From assembly GCF_036669915.1 (NCBI RefSeq), contig NC_089319.1, positions 6,024,078-6,088,077 on the forward strand: 64,000 nt of DNA. Direction: 5' to 3'. Position 1 is the first letter of the stretch, and each line of letters opens with the position of its first letter. This document shows, piece after piece, positions 28,401 to 40,892 of this stretch. Source of the DNA: Pocillopora verrucosa. Its lineage: Eukaryota > Cnidaria > Anthozoa > Scleractinia > Pocilloporidae. Position numbers and translations under genes: made by a program. A model generated the notes under the pieces. The model was not told where the DNA came from and ran no database searches. It saw nothing but the letters and a program-made list of their open reading frames with translations.

Positions 28401-31400
28401 GATTGTTACGTGTAAAAGCTTTGAAGCGTTAGAAAACATTAATGTTGAATTCGTGTCAGTTGTTTTGTGCTCAAAAAAAGTTTTCTTATTCAAATTTACG
28501 GTACTGTGCATAAGTTTAAGGTACATCACAGTGTGGTGCAGTGCAGTAATACAGTGTAATCCACTTTAATCGTAGTTTTTCGCTAGGGTGACAGGATTTA
28601 ACCACCGTGCACCATATTGCTTTTCAGTGCATTGCAGTGCAATATAGGTTTACTGATATATCTCATTACTTAACAAATAGTCGGAACTAAGAAAAAGTTA
28701 CAATAGAAAGAAGATCTGTCAAAACATAAAAACATAACTATCAATATTGATTATGCAAAATGAAGTAGAAATGGTTGAGAATTGTCAAAGATCCCCATAC
28801 CAACTCGAACTATAATTTCGATACTACTTCGGGAGGTATACACCTAACTGCAATAACATTTTCAAAGAAAAAAAAGCGAACAAAAAGAAAATTTCAAAAT
28901 ATGTATTAACATGAGCAGTTCCCCGAGACACGGCAGACTCTCCATGGCTGACGTGAAAAAGATGAAAAGTGAATTTCGTAAATCATATAAAGTTAACAGA
29001 AATCAGTTTATAAGCAATTTTCGCAGCTACAGTAAGTCCATAAGGAGATTATTTATTGTTGTGGGTATTATTCTATAAAACGTTATTGCAATAAGGTGTA
29101 TCTTGAAAAATATCAGAAATATTCGAGTCCTTCTTTTGAAATCGGTGCTAATCTTCTCTCTCCGAAAAGGAATTTTCGTTTTCCCTATTTTTATGGTGCA
29201 GCATTTGTGTCATACCAATTTTATTACACAAAATTTCCACGAAGCTACCTAAAAATAGATTTTAAAGCTTAAGTACGTAATTTCGTAAACTTACAATAAT
29301 TCTAAAAACTTACAAGTACTCCAGGTTAACTGTGTCGTCAAATAATCCTTCCGGAAGCGTTTGCAAATTGTTATGGGAAAGATGACTGCAAAACGAAAGC
29401 TTCTACGATTAATTTTGAACTCTTGAAGAAGAACATGTTGTGACAACATGAAGACATATAAACTGATGGCAGAGGGAAATCAAGATTTATCTAAGTACTT
29501 ACATCCTTTTTATTTGAGAGATTCCTTGGAAAGAGTCTTTATAAAGAACTTTTATATCGTTGCTATTTAACACTCTGCAAAGATAAAAAAGAAAAAACAA
29601 TGAGTATACAGTAAAGGAAGGAAAAAGCTTTGAAAGAGATAGAAGAATGCTCGAACGACAAAGCAAACATCGGACACTGGGAAAGCGATGAAAAACTTAC
29701 AACTCTCTAAGCTTTTTAAGGCCTTGGAAAGCGTTTCCTTCGATTGTTGTTAATGGATTGTGCCGCATTTCTCTGCAAATAGAAAAATAACAAGTGATAC
29801 TTTACAGAATTGGATATCATTACTTGAGTTCGAAACCTTTTCCAAACGACGGGAACTAAATTTTGATAGCATACAATTCAAGTTAATCCATCCCACGTGG
29901 TAAGCTTTTCCCCAAGGTTTCATACTTTTTGAGAACAGTTCTGTCTTTTCACGGTATTTTTCTCAAAATCAACATTTCGGATCAGATTTTTAAAGCCCTA
30001 TCCCAGTATTTAAATTCGTTTTCGTGTACAGCCCATGGAGCTGGTGTTTCCATGGGTTTTTTCTGGGGGGGGGGGGAGGGGGGAATATTGAGCAGCAAAG
30101 CTGTAGAAGAAATAGTAATTGGAAAAGTCGAGACTCCGCTGCCTGCATTTTTGAAGTATGCTCGAAAAACCGCGCGCTCTCCACATAAGGCCTACACTAC
30201 AGATTATCTTATAGGCATTTCGCTATTTGATGGTGTGTGTCTACATTAGTGTATTCACATAGTGTTGAAATACTGATGTTTGATCCGACCGGGTGCGGCA
30301 AAAGCGTTTTCATTTTGTATTCAAGAATAAGATAAACTCTTTTTTTCTTGGCCAGTAAGAAAAAATGAATCAATGGCGAAGGTTTTCTGGTTTAAAGAGA
30401 AAAAAAATTTTTTTCTACAAGTCTGATTATACTGATCCGACATCTAGCACATAAGATACTCTTTTTTGTTTCATTAATCATCAAAAGTTGTAAAAAACGA
30501 GGGATTCTATCTTTCATTTTACAAATTTCTTCTCAAGTAGTTTGAATAGTTTTGCCTAGACACTCAGGTACAACAAAAGTCCGACTTATGCGAAATATTT
30601 AAGAAAACAACCGTATTGATCATATTTAATAATATCTTCTCTATATTTCCACGAGAGAGTCTACCGAGGCGTCAGTTATTTAAGTAGCAATACGGTGACC
30701 TTGTTCAATATAGAATATACCGGGATACGGATCTTAAACAACAAAGTGCTTGGAAAGCCGGAAATCTGACTCTAGCGTCAAGGTTACGTCGAGTCGATTT
30801 TGCTTCAGGAATTTCTAAAATGTGGATCAGTTGTATTTAAAAGAGAAAAAAAGAAATTAAGAAACGATAGTTAAAGAGTAGCAAAACACATTGTATGGCG
30901 ATTCATGATGTCAGTCTTTTTATCTATGTTTCATTGACAGCTTCGTAATCAAACCGGGCATGCCGTGCTCTTCATGTACTCAAAGCACAAATTTGGTGAT
31001 TTTAAAAACGCAAGCCAAAGATTTACATCTTTGGTTTTGGTCAATAAATGCTTAGCCAGTTAGAGAGATTGACACTGATACAACATGAACTTCTTTATCA
31101 ATTCATATCCAAAGAGGCTAATATAAAAACCCAACACTTACAAAGTAACGATAAGTATTCTTGACACGATCTCTAACCTCTTCAATTCATCATTTGCATA
31201 ATGTCGAGACAGCCACTTACGTAAATGATATAAGCCCCAGGGAGTACGTGAAGACATTTTTCGTTTTACTAGAACATACTACGGTTGTAACACTTTGAAA
31301 TACCCCGGTAAATTAATATCATTATTGGAATAATAGCCTATTCAAGTCTTGCATTGTCACTTCGATCAGGATTTTTCTGATTTCTCCCTCGCTCTAGGCA

Positions 31401-33964
31401 ACGGATAGATTAGTTTACCCAAGAATCACAGATTGAAGTGAAACCGTGGATTTGCGTTGTTTTTGATTACAAGTTTCATGGTATTTACTCCTAAAAAACC
31501 AACTAGCTTCTCAATAACTCTTCATCGAAGCCCAATCGATTCCTTGAAACTTTCCGCCAGTTTACTTCTGTACTTTTTGATAGCTAATTTATTCAAATCC
31601 CACACACTGGGCCGGCCTTTTAGCATTGGGTGTTATAATCGTTTGTTAATCTGTTTGGCATATTTTTAATTAAAAGAACAGAAAAGACGAACGAGTTCAT
31701 TGAACTTCACAAACGCCGACGGATTGCTTGAGAATGGCGCTGAATGGAGTGCTAAAAGCCTCGAAAATTGTTTGGATTTGTGTATGAAGTTCATTTTATA
31801 ATATTCTGCGAGGAGGTTAGGAAACAATACTAAACAGACACTATTCCGCAGAGATAAGCAATTTAACATAAGAGGTGGTTTTCTGTTATATTTACAAAAA
31901 GCTATTTTTAAGATTGCCTTGGGCAAGGATGGATCATACTGTCCCTGGTTTTTGACAAAAAGAAACTTAAGAATGTAAACTATTAAGTATTGCACAATGT
32001 ATTTTGTGAAGTGAAGTATCAATCTAGATAATATATTTGTCTGTTTGAACCAGCCTTCTGGAATGATCGGTTGAGAAGTTAATTGGCAAAGTTGTTTGGA
32101 ACGCGTGACGCTATCTTTGCGAGTAAAAGCTTTCTAATTTCGATTTAATTTCTAGGTACTTTTCATTAGTTTTCTTATTACTCTCAGAGTTGTTGTCTCG
32201 ATTTCAGTTTATAACTAATCAGTTCTGTAAGAGCTTTAATAATTTATTTATCCCGTATTATCTATTGTCTAAGTGGCAATAAATTCATTGAATCTTATCA
32301 ACAGAGTTAAGAACTTAACGAAGCAGGTTAAAGCATCTGAGAAAAAATATGCGCGGAAAAAAAAAACACATGGAAAATTTTGCACTTATTCTCGCGGTTC
32401 CAAAAATATTTTCTATTTAAGTAACCAACCCAAACATTCTCCAAAACAGGCTTGATAAGCAAAATTGATATAGGCAGTTTGAAATAGTATAGGTCATTAC
32501 TAATTAAAAAATTCGACAAGCGTCTCAAGAGATGATTCAATGTGGCCTATAGGAACACCCTCTCTATTAAAAACCTGCCATGCATAACAAATGTGGTTTT
32601 TTGGTGAAACCGGTATTTTGATTTTCGCGATATTTATTCCTCCTTTTCTTGCCACATCTTCTAAAAAAAGCCGATTTCCGACAACATACAATCATGTTTT
32701 ATTAGTACTTGTACATTCTACGTGTGTGTGTATTTGTTTCTTTCTGCTGAGGAAGTAGGTTTTGATCTTGTACAAAAGATAGCTCCAGAAAATATGCGCC
32801 GATAATAAAAGGCGACGTTGTCACACAATGTCAAGAAATATATAACTAAAATAACTTACATTTCAGTGACATTAGGCAATCCTTGAAAGGCGTTCTTCTG
32901 AATCAGTGATATCTGCGTTTTGCTGAATATCCTACGATGAAAACAAAAGCGAGAAATAACGTGTGAGCCAGAGAAATTTATAAAGTAGTTTACTATTGAA
33001 CCAAACAAGAAAGAAGTTTCGTTCATAAAAATGCGAGGAACAAGGTCTAAAGTTTGAAGTGCTTATATTCAATTCAGACTTTGTGTTCATATGTCGTTTT
33101 TGTCATCTGCATTTTGTGCTTTGTTTACATTTAAAAAATCGTGCTTTAGATACAGCTCCTGTTATCTCGAGCGAAATAAAGAACAACATTAGTTTTTTCA
33201 GGACAGTGAATATTAATAAAGAGAACTTTACTTCCATTGTTTATTGACGACGACAAGTAATAAGCAACTATCTGCATTCGCCTTCCTAAACATTTTTGAT
33301 AATCTGTCAAATGTTTGCTTATCGAAACGAACATTTGTTACAACCGCTTACTTCAGGAATTCTTTCAAACTCTGAGCAAGTAAACGGCAAAACCAGAAAA
33401 CTATTTGGATTATACAAATTGTCCCGAATAACACTGAATTTCGATTTCCCGCTGCGGCGTGTCCGAGAAACTTTCATTATCGAATCGATCTAAATGAAAG
33501 CAAATGCTTCAGCAATCCGGTTTGCAAGAGTGACATGTTGATGTTAAAAGACTGACTGCGATTGACTGGTTAAAGGTTCGACAGCACACGGTAATTGAAT
33601 TTTATCGGCCATGTTCACGCCATTTGAAATCCTCGCCACTATGTTTTAAAACAACAAATCGCTTCTGAAAGGTGACAAAATTTTATGATTTGATAACAAG
33701 ACATGTATCAAAGGTTAGGAAGCAAATAAACTTAAGTTATACTCACAGTCTGCGTGCATTTGCTGGGATGCCAGAAGGTATGGTTTTCAAAGAGGAGACG
33801 TTGTAGCATTCTACGTATAAAACTGCTCTGACCTCAACACATTCGCACTTTGAGGGACAAGAAAGAGAAAGAGTTGTGGTAGCTTGGAGAAGTAGTAAAA
33901 AACAGATAACGTTTAACTGTTTGCACCATGGAGCTACAACCAAATCCATTTCCTTTTCTTGCAC
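22469..33964 (-). CDS. Single-pass leucine-rich-repeat membrane protein with Ser/Thr-rich stalk
   Basis: Eleven exons, 5' to 3' on the minus strand: 33964-33747, 32931-32860, 29772-29701, 29574-29503, 29385-29314, 27444-27373, 26749-26663, 25427-25270, 24810-24376, 23401-23263 and 22520-22469. They sum to 1449 bases, 482 residues plus TAA. Domain order: a signal peptide (hydrophobic VICFLLLLQA), a cysteine-rich LRR N-cap (CPSKCEC), about six leucine-rich repeats (residues 65-220), an LRR C-cap (NPLLCTQDLKWL and a later CQTP), a Ser/Thr-rich mucin-like stalk (about 276-420), one membrane helix (VILSASLVSVCMIAIVAVAM) and a short basic tail starting RKK. Five consecutive LRR exons are exactly 72 nt and phase 2, as in LGR- and Slit-type genes. 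It is probably a cell-surface adhesion or recognition protein; ligand unknown. The tail has no kinase or TIR domain. A start at Met7 is also possible. Confidence 0.85.
24156..24365 (-). repeat. Dispersed MITE-like repeat, family B
   Basis: A diverged reversed copy, recognisable by TATCGTATTGATATTGTAAG, GAGAAATTCT and the terminal CCTGGGAGTTAGAGGATTAA. It sits immediately 3' of the stalk exon of the LRR gene. Confidence 0.6.
25510..25592 (-). repeat. Fragment of family A repeat
   Basis: About 80 bp matching one end of family A in reverse: ATGATATTGTAAGGAGAAAT, then TAGATGCTAGTCACTCTTCG. It lies in an LRR gene intron. Confidence 0.55.
30064..30083 (+). repeat. G-rich homopolymer tract
   Basis: Twelve G, one A, then six G, in the large intron of the minus-strand LRR gene. 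Such runs are common sequencing trouble spots and may have the wrong length. Confidence 0.7.
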
Positions 33965-35842
33965 TCAATGAAATCCGATCTCGCTCGTGTAAATATCGTT
34001 TGATCGACACAACGCGACAAAGTATTTTATAAATATTTGCCCACGCATGCGTCACAGCTACCCTACAGGAAACCTTGACGCTCACTGACTCTCAGTAATT
34101 CATATATTACAATGGAAATGGTTTCGCACCGGAAATACTCGTCAAACTACTGACACACCTGCCTCCAAGAACTCCAAAACATCCATTTCTAATGTGATGA
34201 ATTCTGGCTACATGAATGAACCCAGAACTTAACCAAAATCCAATGTGTAGGAGATTAAGTATTTATTGTGATGCTCGCTGTTTGCCGTTTGCCTAGGTAA
34301 CAAGTTTAACACGGCCACTATACTAACTGAAACATGCATAGATGATGAGGAAATTCAGTTTTGATTCATCATTTTGATATTAAAGAACAAGGAAGGCTCT
34401 CTACTTTTTTTTTTGTCAGATGATTCATTAATGTATCTCTTACTTTATTTACTAAAACACTTATGAAAAAGTATAGATTGGTATTCACTAAAGAGTTGCT
34501 GAATGCAAATTACAATATTGAACTTTAAGTACTAAATTTTTACATCTGTCATGTCTGATTGTAACATATATATTTTAAAGTCTTCAAGTCATTTTCATCG
34601 TCTTATCTTAAAGGGTAGTTAATGCTTCCAACTGCATGAAGTAAAGAATTACGCATCGAATGAAAACTACTGACCATCAAAACGTGTTTCAATCAAGAAG
34701 GAAAAAAAATAAGAACCAACATTCTTAAGTGTATACACTCACTAAAAGGTGACCATATCTCTAATAGTTTTCTCTCTCGTGAAGGGAAATAAATATGTTT
34801 ATAAATACTGTTGTTTTCAATATCACTGCTTTCAGATGTCCTTAAAAAGTCATTCTGTCAGACAATCCAACTCTCCATAAAGGAAGCCATTCAATGATGC
34901 AAAATAGGAACGATGTACCAATGATAAAAAGTGCAGAATAAAAGTTATTTCCCGAGGCGTCTCTATCAAAAAAGTGAATAGCTGATAATCGCGGATTGGA
35001 AGAAAAAGAGCCAAATGAATATCTGAAATTGCACTTTTTTGTTTCTTTGATAATTTGTGAGGAAAGTGTGCGTCACTTTAAAAACTGTGCGTCACTTTAA
35101 AATGAAGTGGGAAGCGAACAGACTAGATTGTCCAGTTTTTCGTCAATCTTTTTATACAAATCTCAATTATCAATCATAGAGTGGCTGGAATGGTACCCTA
35201 AAAATCAAAGAATGAAATTTTATTCAAGGGCTTCCTTCCCTTCCGGCTCTTTTGAGTCTTAACGACCTCCCTCTAAAGAATAAAAAAAAGCACTTTTAGA
35301 TACCACCAAGCAAGCCTCGGTATCCGTTGATAAAATGTTTTCTTCATTTGTTGTCATCTTCCGCTTAAATGCCGCTAAAATATCCGGAAATCTAAACAAG
35401 AGCGCTGTAGCTGTAGATAAACTAGCTAAAAGAATCATTTACCGAGAAGTAATGATTAATAGGTCATGATTCTCAGACGGAACAGGATTGCTGGGATAGA
35501 CAAGTATATTCCTTGTCTCAGTATATCAATATCACTTTGTAGGGCATTGTTGGCGAGAAATTTTTCGGGCTAAAATGAAGTATTTGGTAGGGCAAAATGC
35601 ATTTTAACCCGCTCTCACGCACGCGTGATTTAGTCATTTTTTTCAGTTTTTATCCTCTCAGTGCCCTCCAAAATGATATAATCATAAAGAATAGTAATAC
35701 AGTTTATGTTCTTGAGCATAAGTGTGTTTTTTGTTAAAGTATTTCGTAATTTGTGACATGGAGTACACCGCGAAAATCTTCGAAGGTTTCATAGGCAACG
35801 CGACAACAAATCACATTTTCTGCTATAAAATACCAAATGAAT

Positions 35843-35846
<4 letters not shown>
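33965..35846. other. Upstream region of the LRR gene, no other gene seen
   Basis: This is the likely promoter side of the LRR gene, whose start codon is at 33964. Two copies of a short motif (GTGCGTCACTTTAAAA) occur in tandem near 35069 and 35087. No coding region is supported. Confidence 0.4.
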
Positions 35847-35891
<45 letters not shown>

Positions 35892-36086
35892 TATAACAGG
35901 TAATTAAGTGTTAACAACTGAGTTGAAAACGTAAATTAGCCACCGTAAAGAATTTAAAGGCTGAAGTTTCGAGCGTTAGCCCTTCGTCAGAGCGATAGAC
36001 AAAGGGCCAACGCTCGAAAGGTCAGCCTTTGGATTCTTTACAGTGGCTAATTTACGTTCTCAACTCAGTTGTTAACGCTAAATTAC
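35847..36086. mobile_element. Foldback element, complete copy
   Basis: The core 35899-36086 is an inverted repeat of two arms of roughly 90 bp around GCCCTTCGTCAGAGCGATAG. The left arm reads GTTAACAACTGAGTTGAAAA then GTAAATTAGCCACCGTAAAG; the right arm is its near complement. A one-sided extension on the left carries TTTCTAAAGAAACTGTGGTG and GGTGGGAGAGTATAAC. It is non-coding. The same structure recurs at 36685 and 41143, with a half copy at 20507. Confidence 0.75.
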
Positions 36087-36684
36087 TTGAAATAAAATAT
36101 CAAGCCCACTAAACAGTAAAGGGACTTCGTTCAGTTTTTCCCTCAGTCGTAAATTTGATTTGTTGCACGATGCATTTGTTTAGAATTGCTGAAAAAAATT
36201 CCTGTCGGGCAAAAACGAGCCGTTTTGAATAGCTTGTAGAGGTAGTGGTTTTGTAAAAGTTTTTACTCCCACAAAATAAAACCAAGAAGAGTGAAACCAC
36301 AAGAGGAATAAAATAGAGAAAGTCGACTTCCTTGCTGCCTCACCGAGCGTTTCCACGGCTCCTTCTCATTCCTTTTCGGTTGCCTCCCACAAAACCGCCG
36401 GCCTCTCAGGGTAACTTTAAAAGAACAGAATTTTCCATCCGCTTCTTCTCGTGGCGACCCTCGTACTAACAAAATGACGAAGTTATACCTGTTAAATTCA
36501 CAACATCCTAACTAAAAAAAACTGCCTGTGAGTTGTTTGAAGAGGTACACCACGTTAGGAAATGCAGAGTATAATTCATGAGATCGAAACCAACCAATCA
36601 CATCCAACTTATGCTACTTGAGTCCCACAGCAACTGACATCACCACAAAACTAACCAATCAATTCTCACGAACCAAACTCATAA

Positions 36685-36893
36685 CGGGGTAAAGTTTCTA
36701 AAGAAACTGTGGTGCTGTGTCGGTGGGGGAGTATAGCAAGGTAATTTTGGTTTCATCAACAGAGTTGATAATGTAAATTGGCCACCGTAAAGAGTTTCAA
36801 AGCTGACGTTTCGAGAATTAGTCCTTCGCTCTGACAAAGGGCTAACGGCTTGAAACATCAGCTTCGAAACTCTTTACGGTGGTCAACAAACTT
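36685..36893. mobile_element. Foldback element, second copy
   Basis: The same family as 35847-36086 and in the same orientation, about 600 bp downstream. It keeps the TTTCTAAAGAAACTGTGGTG extension and both arms (GGCCACCGTAAAGAGTTTCA and its complement), but is more diverged and its right end is degraded. Confidence 0.7.
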
Positions 36894-38413
36894 AAAACAC
36901 TCGACTTAATTCCACCTTTTTCTTCCTTATGTGTCGTAATCTGGATCGTGAAATTCAAATTCATCTGCATTTGGGGTCAAGTCCCATTATGCAAGCTACT
37001 TCGAATCCCCGTTGCTATCTGTTTGCCTACAATTGGGGGTTTCGAGGATGTTCGCCAATTTAAATCAACGATTTGGTACAACCTTACTTTCCAAGTAATG
37101 GGCTCCTGAGTTTACTTAAACTAAAGATAGAAGAGGTTTTAAAATCACGTCTGCAAAAACCTTCTTTGTTCTGATAGGAGTGAGAAGGTAGTCGAAAGGT
37201 TTTCAACCCATAAGTGTGATAATTGGCAGGTTTTGGAGACAACTATTGGCGGGAAAGCTGCCCGCCACCAACGATCTTCTCAGTAGAGGAAGGTTGGGGA
37301 GAGAAAGAAATTTCTAAGGAGGGGTTAGGCACGAGAAGGGCAGTGGGCAAGTCCCCTCCTTTCCCCTCTTCGTCATTACCACAAAATGAAGAGTAGACAT
37401 AGCGTCATTTTCCATATAACAGGCCACATGCAATGTAAGCCATGGTCAGACCAGATGATGCGGGAAATAGTAAGATATTAACTGAGGACAGACTGCATTT
37501 TCTGCCGAAATTGATGATAGATATGGTTGTAATCAGTTCATTTGTTTTGCCCGGACAGATAATGGCCGGTCTTGCTGCCTTTTTCATCTTTCGAAAATCA
37601 AATTCATGGTACACAGTTGACAACTTAACTACTGTGCTTTGCTACCTTTCACCAGATCATCCTTGTAGTTGCTGTGTATTTCTTGGGGCTTTTCTTGCTA
37701 ATTGCCATATAATTTTAATTATCATAACAATGAGCCTCACCCAACTCCACGATATCACATGAACATTAGCACATGGTTTTCAAATTTTTGAAGCAAATGT
37801 TTTATTTTGAGTGTTTATTGACTGAATCATAAGTTAAGTAAGTGATCAAACCCAACCCCCTCCCCCATCGAAAGTCAAAACGAGCTATTTTACTTCCTTC
37901 CCCAATCCTCCTGGGCCAAAGTAATTGCTTCTAGATCCAATAAATGTGAATTGTGCGAGATGCAGTATCTTCTAAGTTTCCTTTAAGCCTGATCAACAAC
38001 CTTGTATTTATTGGATCACGTGAAAATGACTGTGAAACTGGTTTCTTTTTGTAGATTGTTTGATGCATTTTCAATTCCTTCTCTCATGGATAGCATCTCT
38101 CTGAATAAAAATTTGATATTACATCCTAACATCTGCCTGAAAAGTGCATTGTTTGGAGAGTTTATTTTCAACTATATGATGAAGCATCTAAAGGAAGGAC
38201 TAGTACAGACTCAAAACAGCAGCAAATGTTATGCCTAATAATGACTGTGAACCTCCAGAAAATTACTGACTTTTCCCATGTGGAGCTCATCACCAGTTTA
38301 TCAACACTATTGAATAATCAACAGATTTGTCTATTGGAGGTATAACATGATTTTTGAGCAACATATCAGTCCTTAATAATGACACTTGTTTCATGTATAT
38401 TGCAAATGCAATC
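36894..38413. other. Intergenic, no supported gene
   Basis: Two overlapping open frames occur on opposite strands near 37405-37762, but neither has flanking splice logic or a recognisable domain. Nothing else is visible. Confidence 0.35.
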
Positions 38414-38622
38414 TCAACCCTTTAACTCCCATGAGTGACCAAGACAGAATTCTCCTTACAATATCAATACAATATCAACCAAAGAAGTGATAAGAACAAA
38501 GAAAAATATAAATTTGGGAATAATTAGTTGATCCAATACTAAATTCTCTGAACTAACATTATAAGAATAGTAAGGTTCACAGTAAGGAGAGTACCAAATT
38601 TGATCTGGGAGTTAAAGGGTTG
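38414..38622 (+). repeat. Dispersed MITE-like repeat, family B
   Basis: A well-preserved copy with ends AACCCTTTAACTCCCA and TGGGAGTTAAAGGGTT. The interior contains ACAATATCAATACAATATCA. It lies just 3' of the SHMT stop codon. Confidence 0.8.
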
Positions 38623-38774
38623 CTGACATTTTATACTAAACTGAAACTTCAATTGTAGCCCCTGGAAAGTTGCTCTGCAAAATGCATGAATCTCGACATT
38701 ATCATTTTAAATATTTAGTCAGCATGTGTCTATTTTATCTAAATGCTGACTGGCACACACATAGTGGCAATATC

Positions 38775-40555
38775 TTAAATAAGATCATGTCCTGGCATGG
38801 GAAATTGGACTGCAAACTCTTCAACTTCCTGTTTCAATGCCTCAACTTTGCCCTTAAACTGATCGCCCAATAAAACCTCTTCAAATTTCTTTTGGTCTGG
38901 CCCACTGATCTTCTGCACTTCCAGTCCCAGTTTGATTCCACGGTCAATAAAGTCTGCTACTTGCTCAAAATCCTTTGTCTTCATGGTGCGGGTTGTGAGA
39001 GCTGGAGCTCCAATGCGCAGTCCACCTGGACGGAGAGCACTTTTGTCACCAGGGCAGGTGTTTTTGTTCACTGTGAGGAAAAACATAATAACAAAGTAAT
39101 TGATACTCTCTAAGCCCTTTGACCCTGAAGAGTGACAGCCATCTTATTTCTCCTTACATCTTACATTATCACCCCTGAGTCACACATTAAACCCTTTAAC
39201 TCCCACAAGTGACCAAGACAGAATTTCTCCTTACAATATCAATACAATATCAACCAGATAAGTGATGAGAATATAGAAAAATATCAATTTGGGGATTATT
39301 GGTTGATCCAATTCCAAATTCTCTAAACTAACATCAAATAAATTGTATAGCAGACAGTAAGGAGAATCACTGATGAAATCTTGGGAGTTAAAGGGTTTAG
39401 GTCATGTGAACAAAGGAAATGGTCATCAACTAGAGAGGCTCTTGACTGTACGACAAATTCTTTTTAACAGCACCTTAAGAAATGTATGGATGACACTATG
39501 GAGAATATACATACTGATGTTACAGTGCTAAGGGTTAAAACATGATATCTTCATTGTACGGAATACACATACTATTTTTTTGAAATATCAATACTATTTT
39601 AAGACGTCAATGCTGTCATTAGATAGTAACAGAACTTTTTGAAACTCACCCGTTATTGCGACCTCTTCCAGAACCTTCTCAGCTAAGGCACCACCAATTG
39701 CCAGTGGACGCAGATCAAGTAAAACCAGATGGTTATCAGATCCCCCTGACACAAGTGTGTAGCCTTGACTCAATAAAACCTTGGCCAGTGCTTGGCAGTT
39801 GTCCAAAATCTGTTGGGCATATTCCTTGAATTCTGGTGTGTTGGCCTGCTTGAATGCTGTACAAAGTGCGGCAATTTGATTGTTGTGCGGACCACCCTGA
39901 AGACCAGGGAACAAGGCAAAGTCAATTTTGGGTCCATAGTCATATTTGATAGGGTCCCCATTTTTCTTGTACCCTTTAATTCCCTTGCGGTAAAATATGA
40001 CACCAGAGCGTGGCCCTCGGAGTGACTTATGAGTTGTTGTTGTGACAATATCTGCATACTCAAATGGACCTGGGACTACATCACCAGCAACAAGACCACT
40101 GATGTGTGCCATGTCAGCCATGAGGTAAGCACCAACCTCATTGCAAACCTCCCTGAATTTAGCATAGTCCAGATGCCGCGGATATGCACTGATTCCAGCA
40201 ACGATCAGCTTGGGACGGAACAGTCTCGCGGTCTGAGCAAGCATTTCATAATCTATCAAGCCTGTCACTGGGTTGGTCTTGTATGGCATTGATTCAAAGT
40301 AGATGGAAGTTGCAGATATCCTCTTCTTCTCTGTCATGAAGCCATGTGTCAGATGCCCTCCATCAGGTAGATCAAGGCCCATGATACGGTCATGAGGGTT
40401 TAGAAGCCCAGTGTAGACTGCAAAGTTTGCTGGGGAGCCAGAATATGCCTGCACATTCACACCCCATTTTTCTGGGTCAAGCCTAAATGAAAATAACATA
40501 CCAGTAAATAGCATGAAACAATTTGTTTCTCTACAAAAGGCCATGTTTGTATTCA

Positions 40556-40586
<31 letters not shown>

Positions 40587-40846
40587 GGAAGTCTGTAAGT
40601 CGATTTTCGCGTGGAACAGTGCTCAATACGTTGAAGCAGAGCAGAATAAATAAATAAATATTATGAGAGGAAAAAACGACGCAACTACATATCCCGACAA
40701 GCCTGTTTCGTGAATCGCTTCACTCTTCAGGGGTTTAAAACCCTTAAGGGTTTAACCCTTAGGGTTAATTAAACCCCTGAAGAGTGAAGCGATTCACGAA
40801 ACAGGCTTGTCGGGATATGTAGTTGCGTCGTTTTTTCCTCTCATAA

Positions 40847-40892
<46 letters not shown>

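Noticed and set aside
37405..37762. Overlapping opposite-strand frames of 72 and 106 codons
   Set aside because: Partly hydrophobic but with no family pattern, no splice sites in phase and no partner exons.
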